A DNA stretch of 64,000 nucleotides from an uncultured bacterium (lineage in GTDB: Bacteria > Bacillota_I > Bacilli_A > RFN20 > CAG-826): assembly GCA_949295325.1 (NCBI GenBank), contig CASFKG010000002.1, forward strand, positions 202,047 to 266,046, given 5' to 3'. Shown one piece after another: positions 17,581 through 25,926 of this stretch. Each line of letters begins with the position of its first letter. Position 1 is the stretch's first letter. The notes beneath the pieces were generated by a model, which saw only the letters and a program-made list of their open reading frames with translations, was not told the DNA's origin and ran no database searches. The position numbers and the translations under genes are program-made.

Positions 17581-17679
17581 ATGAAAAAGGGGAGACTGGT
17601 CCAGACGCTCATCCTGCTCGGCAGCCTGCTGGGCGTTTTGGGCATAGCCGTCCTCGCTTTCCTGATCGCCTATGCTTAG
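17581..17679 (+). CDS. Small single-pass membrane protein (32 aa) overlapping ruvA
   Basis: ATG at 17581 encodes a short basic start (MKKGRLVQ) and one hydrophobic helix of about 20 residues (LILLGSLLGVLGIAVLAFLI), ending at TAG 17677-17679. The ruvA ATG (17672) lies inside its last codons, an 8-base overlap. Two features argue that it is real: an exactly spaced leaderless promoter (TAGAAT, N6) and the coupling to ruvA, which has no SD of its own. It could be a leader peptide that sets ruvAB expression or a genuine small membrane protein. No family recognised. Confidence 0.6.
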   Translation: MKKGRLVQTLILLGSLLGVLGIAVLAFLIAYA

Positions 17680-18238
17680 CTACATCAAGGGACGGATCGC
17701 CGAGATAAGCGAAGGCCGCATCGTCATCGAGTGCGGCGGCCTCGGCTTCGAGGCCCTGGTCAGCGATACCCAGGCCTTCGGCCTCGGACAGGAGGGCGTT
17801 TTCTATTGCTACGAGATCGTCTCGGAAGACAGCCACGACCTGGCGGCCTTCCCCGACCGGGAGTACCGCGATGCCTTCTATTCCCTCATAAAGGTCAAGG
17901 GCATCGGCCCCAGGACGGCGCTCGGCGCGCTCGGCGGCACGACGCCCAAGGCGCTTTACGACGCGATAAAGAGCAACAACACCAGCTACTTAAAGAAACT
18001 GCCCGGCATCGGGGCGAAGGCGGCCAGCCAGATAATACTCGACCTCAAGGGCAGCCTGACCTTCGGGGCGGAAAAGGGCAACCCCCACCAGTACGAGGAG
18101 GTCCGCGAGGGGCTCAAGGTCCTCAAGTTCAAGGTCAAGGACATCGACGAGGTACTGGCCTCGATCTCGATGCCGGGGGCCAGCAACGAGGACATACTGA
18201 GGGAAGCCCTCAAGCTGTTGAGGCGGAAAAAGGCATGA
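17672..18238 (+). CDS. ruvA: Holliday junction branch-migration protein RuvA
   Basis: Tetrameric DNA-junction-binding subunit that loads RuvB for branch migration; 188 residues. The N-terminal OB domain opens with MLSYIKGRI, tandem helix-hairpin-helix motifs follow (VKGIGPRTALG and LPGIGAKAASQI, about residues 75-125), and the C-terminal domain III that contacts RuvB lies at about 145-188. The start overlaps the 32-aa membrane ORF and the stop overlaps the ruvB start (ATGA), so translation of all three is coupled. Confidence 0.93.
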   Translation: MLSYIKGRIAEISEGRIVIECGGLGFEALVSDTQAFGLGQEGVFYCYEIVSEDSHDLAAFPDREYRDAFYSLIKVKGIGPRTALGALGGTTPKALYDAIKSNNTSYLKKLPGIGAKAASQIILDLKGSLTFGAEKGNPHQYEEVREGLKVLKFKVKDIDEVLASISMPGASNEDILREALKLLRRKKA

Positions 18239-19242
18239 GGAACGACGTTCTAGACGCGAAGAAGCTTCCGGGCGAAGAGGAAAGCGAGCTGAGCCTCCGC
18301 CCCAAGAAGCTAAGCGAATACATAGGCCAAAGCGAACTCAAGCGCAAACTCGAGGTCTATATCGGCGCGGCCAAGGCCCGCGGGGAAGTGCTGGACCACG
18401 TTTTGCTATACGGTCCGCCGGGACTAGGCAAGACGACCTTGGCCAATGTCATCGCCAACGAGATGGGCGGCCACCTGAAGACCACCAACGGCCCGAGCAT
18501 CGAGAAGACCGGCGACTTGGCCGCGATACTAAGCGACCTCGAGCCCGGGGACATCCTTTTCATCGACGAGATACACCGGCTGCCGAGCGCGGTCATGGAA
18601 GTGCTCTACGGGGCGATGGAGGATTTCCGGCTGTCCATCGTCATCAGCCGCGAGGGCGGGGCCAAGGCCCTGAACCTGCCCCTTCCCCCGTTCACCCTGG
18701 TCGGCGCGACCACGAGGGCCGGTTCGCTTTCGGGGCCCCTCCGGGCCCGTTTCGGCATACCGGAGAAGATCGACTTCTATCCGCCATCCGACATCGAACA
18801 GATACTCCTTCGCACCGCGAAGGTCTACCGGATGCCCATGACCGCGAAGGCCGCCTCCCTGGTCGCCTCGAGAAGCCGCGGCACCCCGCGCATCGCCAAT
18901 AGGCTTTACCGGCGCATCCGGGATTTCGCGAGCTTCGACGGGAAGGACGAGATAGACGAAAAAACCGCGTTAAACGCCCTAAACGCCCTCAAAATCGACG
19001 ATCTTGGCCTAGACGAAGTCGACTTGAAGTACCTCCGGGCTGTGATCGAGCGCTTCCGCGGGGGACCGGTGGGGCTCGAAGCCATCGCCGCCTCGATCGG
19101 GGAGGACATAAGCAACCTCGAGGACGTCTACGAGCCCTATCTCGTCATGGCCGGCCTCGTGAACCGGACCCCGCGCGGCCGCGTGGCGACCGACAAGGCC
19201 TACGCCCACCTCGGGCTAAGCTACCAGGGCCTGCTTTTTTAG
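18235..19242 (+). CDS. ruvB: Holliday junction branch-migration ATPase RuvB
   Basis: Hexameric AAA+ motor that drives branch migration with RuvA; 335 residues. Walker A GPPGLGKT (60-67), Walker B with DEIH (111-114), the sensor-1 region GATTRAGS, then a winged-helix C-terminus. ATG 18235 was chosen because it forms the ATGA overlap with the ruvA stop and gives the normal RuvB N-terminus; the longer open frame upstream is ruvA read out of frame. No ruvC lies in the window. queA, tgt and yajC, which often follow ruvB in Bacilli, are absent. Confidence 0.95.
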   Translation: MRNDVLDAKKLPGEEESELSLRPKKLSEYIGQSELKRKLEVYIGAAKARGEVLDHVLLYGPPGLGKTTLANVIANEMGGHLKTTNGPSIEKTGDLAAILSDLEPGDILFIDEIHRLPSAVMEVLYGAMEDFRLSIVISREGGAKALNLPLPPFTLVGATTRAGSLSGPLRARFGIPEKIDFYPPSDIEQILLRTAKVYRMPMTAKAASLVASRSRGTPRIANRLYRRIRDFASFDGKDEIDEKTALNALNALKIDDLGLDEVDLKYLRAVIERFRGGPVGLEAIAASIGEDISNLEDVYEPYLVMAGLVNRTPRGRVATDKAYAHLGLSYQGLLF

Positions 19243-19248
19243 GCCGAA

Positions 19249-19266
19249 TTTTCTCTTAAGAGAAAA
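19249..19266. other. Perfect 18-bp palindrome upstream of secDF
   Basis: TTTTCTCTTAAGAGAAAA is self-complementary over its full length and lies seven bases after the ruvB stop. It could be an operator for the secDF transcript or the remains of a terminator. Confidence 0.4.
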
Positions 19267-19273
19267 CCTAAAG

Positions 19274-19302
19274 TTGTGCTTACGCCCTTAAAAGCGTAGT
19301 CT
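19274..19302 (+). promoter_or_regulatory. Candidate promoter of secDF (TTGTGC-N17-TAGTCT)
   Basis: A partial -35 (TTGTGC, 19274-19279) and partial -10 (TAGTCT, 19297-19302) are spaced by 17 bases. A leader of about 35 bases with an SD follows, unlike the leaderless genes. Confidence 0.3.
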
Positions 19303-19312
19303 ATTTACCGCA

Positions 19313-19331
19313 AGCGCCGCTTGGCGCTTTG
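19313..19331 (+). other. Hairpin in the secDF leader (AAGCGCC/GGCGCTT)
   Basis: A 7-bp stem with a 4-base loop, directly upstream of the SD (TTGGAGG). There is no long U-tract. It may affect translation or be a weak attenuator. Confidence 0.35.
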
Positions 19332-19345
19332 ATTTGGAGGATTCC

Positions 19346-22102
19346 ATGCGCCGTCTAATCGCCTATATACTGCTGAGTTCGTCGCTGATCGTGGGGGCCG
19401 CGGCCGTCACGACGCCGACGCTAGTTTCCATGGATACCGACATAAGTTACGGCTACGGCCGCGATTTGGTGTTCAAGATTTCCCCGCATAGCGAGGAGAA
19501 CTACAACGGAATCGACCCCGCCGAGGAGGGAGCCTACGTCGACGACGACGGCTACGTTGCCGTCGATGCCGTCGCCGAGGAGATGACCTCGCGCCTCGAT
19601 TCATGGGGCGTGAGCGACTACGCCATCACCAAGGAAGGCTACGATACCGTCAGGGTCAGGCTCCGGACCGAGAACTCCTCCGCCACCGAATACGAATACC
19701 TCCAGTACTACCTTCCCTTTTCCGGCGGCCACATAAGCGTCGACGCCAGCATGGACCAGGAAAGCGACTATTCCTATGACACCGCCTGGGCCGACATGTT
19801 CACCGGCCAGGTGGCGACCATCGAATACATCGGCGACTCGACCGTGCCGGTCGTCGTCATACCGGTCAATAGCCCCGGCGAAGAAGGGGCTTTGGGGCAG
19901 CTCATCGACTACTGCGAATCCAAGTACGTCGCCGCGGATTCCTCCGCTTCGACGGACGAGGTTAACTGCTACGTCGTCCTCTGGTCCCACAAGCAGGAGA
20001 CCGATACCTTCGACGCGGCCACCGGCAGCAACGGCGCCACCGTCGACGCCAATGTGTCGGGACGCTTCCTCGGCGCCGAGAATTCCGCCAACGCCTGGTT
20101 CGAGGAAGACGAGGAAGACGACAACTACACCCGTTTCCAGTACGTGCCTTCGAGCGCCGCCTTCAACGGCAATACCTCCTACGATCCCTCAAAGGCCGAC
20201 GCCGCCTACAAGGCCGCCTTCTTCTACATGTCCCTCTTCAATGCCTCGGATTACGCCGAGATCGGCGCCGGCTATGACGTAAGTTTCGCCTTTTCGACCG
20301 TCGCCACCCCGGAAGTGGAACCCCTAATCGAACGGGGATTCTCGCTTACCCCGGCCATGTCGGCGACGCTTATCGCCACCTTGGTCGGCTTGGCCATTTC
20401 CGTCGTCGTCCTCGCCCTCTTCTACCGGATGGGGGCTTTGGCCGCCGTGGCCAGCATGCTGGTAAGCCTCATTTCCACCATGATGGTGATCGTCTATTTC
20501 CACGCCCAGTTCGGGGTGGGGATGCTCCTCGGCCTGGCCTTGGTGGCCCTGCTTTCGATATTCGGCAGCGTCTACTACCTGGCCAAGCTCAAGGACGAGA
20601 TATACAAAGGGCGCAGCCTCAAGAAAGCCCATTCCGAAGCGGCCAAGAAGGCCTTCTGGCCCGTTCTTGACGGCGGCATCCTCTACGTGGTCGCCGGCCT
20701 CTGCGTCTATTTCTTCGTCCCGGCCGAAACCTCGATGGCCGGGCTAGCCATGGTCATCGGCGGCTTCTTCGCCACCATCGTCTCGCTTCTGCTTACCCGC
20801 GTCCTCATGTGGCTTTTCGCCAACGACGGCGACGCCTCCAGCAAGGCGGCCCGCTACCTCGGAATCGATAGGGCCAAGGTCCCCGACCTCCTGAAGGACG
20901 AAAAGCAGACCTACTTCGGCCTCTTCGCCAATTCCAACTTCATGAAGCCCTGGAAAGGCGTCGCCCTGACGCTCGGGGTCCTGCTTGCCGCCGGCATCGC
21001 GGGACTTTCTCTCTTCAGCGCCATCGACGGGGGAGCCCCTTTCGCCGCCTCGAGCGACACCGGCGGCTCGAGGGCCTACATCGTCTACCGCATCGCCCAA
21101 GGCTCCACCAACGACGTCTTCAACGGCCTCGACGATATCGATAACGGCCAGGACGGCGTCCTGAACAGGATCACCATCGGCGGGGAGATGCTGAGCGACT
21201 ACGCAGTATCGACCGAAATGGCCACCACCAGTGTCACCTTGACCAATAGCGCCTACGTGGAAGACGGCATCTATACCGTCCTCAACTTCGTCGTCGACTT
21301 CGAATCGGCCTATCAGGACCTCGAGGGCGAATACATCTTCGTCGATCCCCTCGATCCCGAAGCCTTCGTCGTCTACGAGACCCTGCAGGAAGCCCTCCAG
21401 GCCTCCATCGAATCGCTGAACGTCGAGGAGAGCAACTTTAAGGTCTGGGTAAAGGACGTCGTCTACGAGGAAATCACCCCGGCCTTCACCGACGTCTGCA
21501 TCGGCCTATGCGTCTCCTTGGTCTTCATGGGCCTCTACATGTCGCTGCGCTACCGGCCCAGCCGCGGCCTGCCGGTCACCCTTTTCACCGGCGGATCCGC
21601 GTTCCTGGCCATGGGGCTCGTGAGCCTCTGCCGGATACCGGCCTCGCCCATCGCGGCCCTCGGCTCGGTCGCCGTACTCGCCCTAACCTATCTCCTTTCG
21701 GTATTCATACTCGGCAAGGAACGCGAGATAGCCGCCGAATATAGGCAGCGCGACAAGACTACCCTGGAGTTCCGGGCGAAGACCCTGCTTTCCGCCAACT
21801 CGCAGGGAGCCGCCGAACTCGTCATATTCGGGATAATCGCCTGCTACGTCGCCGTGAGCTATCTGGCCTTCGGCCCGGCCGCCTTCTCGATGGCCTACGT
21901 AGTCGCCCTTCTCGGGATCATCGCCGGCATCGCCGCCGTCCTGGTCCTTATCTGCCCCGCCTCCCTCTTCCTTGCCAAGCAGTTCACCAAGATCAGGCTC
22001 GATTCCTCCTTCAAGAACCGCCGCAAGCCCAAGAAGGGGAATCCGAGCGCCCGCCGGAGCAGCGAACCCGAGGAAGCCGTTTTCATCGGCATCAACGATT
22101 AG
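19346..22102 (+). CDS. secDF: Protein-export membrane protein SecDF (fused SecD-SecF)
   Basis: Proton-driven RND-type subunit that assists SecYEG secretion; 918 residues in one chain. Layout: N-terminal membrane helix, large extracellular SecD P1 region (about 30-325), five helices (about 335-500), a SecF helix near 540, a smaller extracellular loop (about 560-720), then five more helices and a basic cytoplasmic tail. Conserved SecD motifs are weak (the first strand reads YGYGRDLVFKIS), so the protein is divergent, but topology and the Bacilli-like position between ruvB and recJ support the call. ATG 19346 follows SD TTGGAGG. The stop overlaps the recJ start by one base. Confidence 0.85.
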   Translation: MRRLIAYILLSSSLIVGAAAVTTPTLVSMDTDISYGYGRDLVFKISPHSEENYNGIDPAEEGAYVDDDGYVAVDAVAEEMTSRLDSWGVSDYAITKEGYDTVRVRLRTENSSATEYEYLQYYLPFSGGHISVDASMDQESDYSYDTAWADMFTGQVATIEYIGDSTVPVVVIPVNSPGEEGALGQLIDYCESKYVAADSSASTDEVNCYVVLWSHKQETDTFDAATGSNGATVDANVSGRFLGAENSANAWFEEDEEDDNYTRFQYVPSSAAFNGNTSYDPSKADAAYKAAFFYMSLFNASDYAEIGAGYDVSFAFSTVATPEVEPLIERGFSLTPAMSATLIATLVGLAISVVVLALFYRMGALAAVASMLVSLISTMMVIVYFHAQFGVGMLLGLALVALLSIFGSVYYLAKLKDEIYKGRSLKKAHSEAAKKAFWPVLDGGILYVVAGLCVYFFVPAETSMAGLAMVIGGFFATIVSLLLTRVLMWLFANDGDASSKAARYLGIDRAKVPDLLKDEKQTYFGLFANSNFMKPWKGVALTLGVLLAAGIAGLSLFSAIDGGAPFAASSDTGGSRAYIVYRIAQGSTNDVFNGLDDIDNGQDGVLNRITIGGEMLSDYAVSTEMATTSVTLTNSAYVEDGIYTVLNFVVDFESAYQDLEGEYIFVDPLDPEAFVVYETLQEALQASIESLNVEESNFKVWVKDVVYEEITPAFTDVCIGLCVSLVFMGLYMSLRYRPSRGLPVTLFTGGSAFLAMGLVSLCRIPASPIAALGSVAVLALTYLLSVFILGKEREIAAEYRQRDKTTLEFRAKTLLSANSQGAAELVIFGIIACYVAVSYLAFGPAAFSMAYVVALLGIIAGIAAVLVLICPASLFLAKQFTKIRLDSSFKNRRKPKKGNPSARRSSEPEEAVFIGIND

Positions 22103-23667
22103 TGAACCAGACCCTTCTTGAGAAACTGTTGGCCTTCTATTCCCTCGATCCGGCCGCCTACCAAGAAGAAATAGCCGCGCCTACCGCGCGGCTTTCTCTT
22201 CCGGACTGGCCGATGGGGAAGTTTTCCTCCGCGGCCCGCGAAAGGATACTGAAGGCGGTAATGGACCGCGAAAGGATAATATGCTACGGCGACTACGACG
22301 TGGACGGGATCGCCTCCATCGCGATTGCCCTTAATGCCCTGAGGGCCCTCGGGGCAAACGTCCGCGGATACCTGCCCGGGAGGGAAGAAGACGGTTACGG
22401 CCTGACTGTCGGAAACGTCGAGAAGATCGCGAAGGCCGGCTACTCGCTCATCATCACCCTCGATAACGGGATAACAGCCTTCGATGCCGTAAAAAGGGCG
22501 GGGGAACTCGGCGTCGACGTGGTCATAGTGGACCACCACGAAATGCAGGGCAACTTTCCCCCCGCGGCCGGAATCGTCCACCAGAAGGCCGAAGGCTTTC
22601 TGGACTACGGCATTTCCGCGGGCCTTACCAGCTATCTTTTCTTCACGGCGCTATTAGGGAAAAAAGACGAGTACCTCCTTTCCCTTGCCGGACTCTCGAC
22701 CCTGAGCGACCAGATGCCGCTAATGGGGATAAACAGGAGGGCCGTGAGGCTGGCCCTTTCCTATATCAAGGCCAACCACTACGAGGAGTTCGATAACCTA
22801 TTGCCCGCCGGAACGGACTACCGCGGCATCCAGTTCGGGCTCATACCCGCCCTCAATTCCCTCGGGCGCATCGGCGACGTCCGGGTCATGAACTCGGTGG
22901 CCCTCAACTACTTCGTCCGGGGAGAAGGGGAAAAGGGGAGGCTATCCCGGTTCATAAGGGACTTCAACGAGAAAAGAAAGAGCCTTACCAAGGAAGCCGT
23001 CACCAATATAAAGCCCGACGTCCGCGGCCATAGCCTTACCGCCTTCAACGCGGGTCCCGAAGGGCTAAACGGCCTGCTGTCCTCGAAGTATTGCAGCGAA
23101 ACCGGGCTACCCTGCGCCGTTTTCGGCAAGATTAGAAAGAACGGGGAAGCCCTTTCCGTTTCCTTCCGTTCGCCGGAAGGATACGACATATTGGATATTT
23201 TAAAGTCGTCTGGTATCGCCTTCCTCTCGTTAGGGGGCCACGCCCACGCCGCGGGAGGTTCCATCGCGAAAGGCGACCTCGCCGCCTTCCGGGAGCGCTT
23301 CGAAGAGGAATGTGCCAGGCGCCGGCCCGCCGCCGCCCAGCCCCGGGCCGTCGACATCAACTATTCGGACATTAACATGGATAGCCTCCGGCTCGTCGGG
23401 ACCTTCGCCCCCTTCGGCAACGGCTTCCCGGAGCCGCTATTCCGGATCGCCCCGCTTTCCTCGGATTCCTTCACCTACGCCAAGGAGGGGAGTTACCTGC
23501 GCCTTACCCTCCCGGGCGGGGCAAAGGTCTTCTCGTTTTCCTTCGGGGAGAAGGACTTCCCGGGAAATGCCATGGTCACTTTCTACGGCCACCTGCGCGA
23601 AAACGTCTTCCGGGGGCAAAGCGAGTGCCGCTACGAGCCCGTGAAGGCCGATATCACTACCTATTAA
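22102..23667 (+). CDS. recJ: Single-stranded-DNA 5'-3' exonuclease RecJ (DHH family)
   Basis: Processes single-stranded DNA in recombination and mismatch repair. The DHH phosphoesterase core is visible as CYGDYDVDG (61-69) and VDHH (143-146), with the DHHA1-type segment LGGHAHAAGGS near residue 375 and a C-terminal OB-like domain. At 521 residues it is a compact RecJ. The start is GTG 22102, sharing one base with the secDF stop, so translation is coupled. recJ between secDF and rel matches Bacilli order; apt, normally between recJ and rel, is missing. Confidence 0.88.
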   Translation: MNQTLLEKLLAFYSLDPAAYQEEIAAPTARLSLPDWPMGKFSSAARERILKAVMDRERIICYGDYDVDGIASIAIALNALRALGANVRGYLPGREEDGYGLTVGNVEKIAKAGYSLIITLDNGITAFDAVKRAGELGVDVVIVDHHEMQGNFPPAAGIVHQKAEGFLDYGISAGLTSYLFFTALLGKKDEYLLSLAGLSTLSDQMPLMGINRRAVRLALSYIKANHYEEFDNLLPAGTDYRGIQFGLIPALNSLGRIGDVRVMNSVALNYFVRGEGEKGRLSRFIRDFNEKRKSLTKEAVTNIKPDVRGHSLTAFNAGPEGLNGLLSSKYCSETGLPCAVFGKIRKNGEALSVSFRSPEGYDILDILKSSGIAFLSLGGHAHAAGGSIAKGDLAAFRERFEEECARRRPAAAQPRAVDINYSDINMDSLRLVGTFAPFGNGFPEPLFRIAPLSSDSFTYAKEGSYLRLTLPGGAKVFSFSFGEKDFPGNAMVTFYGHLRENVFRGQSECRYEPVKADITTY

Positions 23668-23674
23668 TAGGTAG
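23657..23674. other. Perfect 18-bp palindrome over the recJ stop and rel promoter region
   Basis: CTACCTATTAATAGGTAG is fully self-complementary. It covers the recJ stop codon and ends six bases before the TATAAT of rel, in the place where a -35 box would be. This is a good position for a repressor or activator of the stringent-response gene. Confidence 0.45.
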
Positions 23675-23680
23675 CCGTCT

Positions 23681-23686
23681 TATAAT
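23681..23686 (+). promoter_or_regulatory. Near-leaderless promoter (TATAAT) of rel
   Basis: A perfect TATAAT ends nine bases before ATG 23696, with no SD (TCCTTTTGC between). Confidence 0.55.
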
Positions 23687-23695
23687 TCCTTTTGC

Positions 23696-25915
23696 ATGGA
23701 AGCAACCGACAACCCCTTACCGATCAACGGCGGCTACCCCGTCCATACCTTTGCCGACGTCAAGTCGGTCTATTTGACCTACATAGGCGACGAGAAGGGC
23801 AAGGCCATGGTGGAAAAGGCCTATCTCTACGCCAAAAAGAAGCACGACGGGCAGTTCCGCAAGTCCGGCGAACCCTATATACAGCATCCCATCGAGGTGG
23901 CCTACATATTGGCCAACCTCCAGGTAGGCCCCGAGACCCTGGCCAGCGGCCTCCTCCACGACGTCGTGGAGGATACCGGTACCCCCATTGACGAGATCAA
24001 GGACAATTTCGGGGAAGACGTCGCCAAGATCGTCAACGCCCTGACCAAAATCCAGAGGCTCAAGCTCAGCCACCGCAAGGAGGTGGACTTCGAGGCCGAG
24101 GACCACCGCAAGATATTCCTCGGCATGGCCCAGGACGTCCGGGTCATCATCGTCAAGCTGGCCGACCGGCTCCACAACCTCAGGACCCTCGGTGCCCTTT
24201 CCCCGGAAAGGCAGAAGGCCATAGCGAAGGAAACCCTCGACGTCTTCACGCCGATCGCCCACCGCCTCGGCATCTACACGATGCAAAGCGAGATGGAGGA
24301 CCTTTCGCTAAAGTACCTCGAACCCGAAAAGTACCAGGAAATACTCGCGCTTCTGAACAAGAAGATGGCCGACCGCCAGAAGTCCCTGGAGTCGCTCAAG
24401 AAAAGGATCGCCAACATACTCTACGAGCACGGCCTTCCCTTCCGGATGGAATCGCGCGTCAAGTCGATATATTCCATCTACCGCAAGATGTACCTCAAGG
24501 GCCATACCTTCGACGACATCCACGACGTCCTCGCGGTCCGGGTCATCACCAAGACGGAACTGAACTGCTACGAGATACTCGGGATCATCCACGCGACCTA
24601 CAAGCCGATCCCCGGCCGCTTCAAGGACTACATCGCGATGCCCAAGCCCAACATGTACCAGTCCCTGCATACCTGCATCGTCTCGGGGGACGGCAACGTC
24701 TACGAGGTCCAGATAAGGACCGAGGAGATGGACCGGATCGCCGAAACCGGCATCGCCGCCCACTGGCGCTACAAGGAAGGGGAACACTATAACGCCAAGG
24801 AAGAGCAGCGGGACATCGAAAGCAAGCTCCACTGGTTCCGCGACTTCGTAAGCGTCTCCCACGAAGGCGCCAAGGGCGACGCCAAGCGCTTCATGGACGC
24901 CCTGAGCAACGACGTCTTCAACGCCAACGTCTACGTCTTCACGCCCCTCGGCAAGGTCATAAACCTCCCGACCGGGGCCACGGCCCTCGACTTCGCCTAC
25001 AAGATCCACACCAAGGTCGGCGACCAGGCCGTCGGCGCGGTCGTAAACGGCGCCATGGCGCCCCTGAACACGGTCCTCAAGACCGGCGACATCTGCGAAA
25101 TAAGGACAAACGCGGTATCCGGCGGCCCCAAGCCTTCGTGGCTGGAAATCGCCAAGACCTCCTCGGCCAAGGCCCATATACGGAGGTTCCTGCAGCGCCG
25201 CCGGGGGAGCGAGGTAAAGGAGGAAAGGATCGCCAAGGGCAAGGCCGCGCTCCTTGAATCCTTCAAGGCCGCCGGCTACGGCGAAGAGGAGGCGATCAAG
25301 CTCGTCGACAACGAAAAGGTCTATTCGAACTTCGGACTGAAGGACCTCGACGAGCTCTACGAGGCCTGCGCCGTCAAGAACCCCGCCCCGTCCTCCGTCA
25401 TGGCCTTCCTCCACGTCAAGCGGAAGCCCGGATCCTACAAGGTCCTCGGCCATAATCCCGACAAGGACGACAAGAACCCGGTGAGGGTCGAGGGTGTCAC
25501 CAACGTGGCCGTCTCGTTGGCCCGCTGCTGCACGCCCGTTCCGGGCGACCACATCGTGGGCTACGTCAGCAAGGGCAAGGGCATCATAGTCCACCGGGCC
25601 AACTGCCCGAACGTCAAGGACGCGGGGAAGAGGCTCGTGCCGGTCAGCTGGAAGGAAGACCTCGGGATCTCGGTCTATCCGGTCGACATCACCATCTACG
25701 CCAACGACCGGCCCAACCTGCTCGGGGACATCATCGGGGCCCTGAGCTCGAAGTCGATCTCGGTCAACGACATCAGCGCGCACATAAGCGAAAGCGACCG
25801 GACCGACTCGATATCGATGACGGTCTACGTCGCCTCGAGCAAGATGCTCGAAGACGCCTTCTCGATGCTATTGGGGCTCAAGGGCGTCTACGACTGCGTT
25901 AGGATCATCCACTGA
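23696..25915 (+). CDS. rel: Bifunctional (p)ppGpp synthetase/hydrolase Rel
   Basis: Long RelA/SpoT homologue of 739 residues that makes and degrades the stringent-response alarmone on ribosomes. The HD hydrolase site is intact (HPIEVAY near 64, H88-D89 in LLHDVVEDT). The synthetase domain lies at about 240-350 (RVKSIYSIYRKM), then TGS (about 405-465), helical and zinc-finger-like regions (CCTPVPGD) and a C-terminal ACT domain (about 665-739). It begins its own transcript from a near-leaderless TATAAT promoter beside a palindrome. Both hydrolase and synthetase motifs are present, so it is probably bifunctional. Confidence 0.93.
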   Translation: MEATDNPLPINGGYPVHTFADVKSVYLTYIGDEKGKAMVEKAYLYAKKKHDGQFRKSGEPYIQHPIEVAYILANLQVGPETLASGLLHDVVEDTGTPIDEIKDNFGEDVAKIVNALTKIQRLKLSHRKEVDFEAEDHRKIFLGMAQDVRVIIVKLADRLHNLRTLGALSPERQKAIAKETLDVFTPIAHRLGIYTMQSEMEDLSLKYLEPEKYQEILALLNKKMADRQKSLESLKKRIANILYEHGLPFRMESRVKSIYSIYRKMYLKGHTFDDIHDVLAVRVITKTELNCYEILGIIHATYKPIPGRFKDYIAMPKPNMYQSLHTCIVSGDGNVYEVQIRTEEMDRIAETGIAAHWRYKEGEHYNAKEEQRDIESKLHWFRDFVSVSHEGAKGDAKRFMDALSNDVFNANVYVFTPLGKVINLPTGATALDFAYKIHTKVGDQAVGAVVNGAMAPLNTVLKTGDICEIRTNAVSGGPKPSWLEIAKTSSAKAHIRRFLQRRRGSEVKEERIAKGKAALLESFKAAGYGEEEAIKLVDNEKVYSNFGLKDLDELYEACAVKNPAPSSVMAFLHVKRKPGSYKVLGHNPDKDDKNPVRVEGVTNVAVSLARCCTPVPGDHIVGYVSKGKGIIVHRANCPNVKDAGKRLVPVSWKEDLGISVYPVDITIYANDRPNLLGDIIGALSSKSISVNDISAHISESDRTDSISMTVYVASSKMLEDAFSMLLGLKGVYDCVRIIH

Positions 25916-25926
25916 AGGAGAATGTT

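Noticed and set aside
17731-18234. N-terminal extension of the RuvB frame through ruvA
   Set aside because: The upstream part is ruvA in another frame; the normal RuvB start is at 18235 with an ATGA overlap.
24308-25783. Long minus-strand open frame (491 codons) opposite rel
   Set aside because: Antisense shadow of a well-conserved gene; no domain, SD or promoter.
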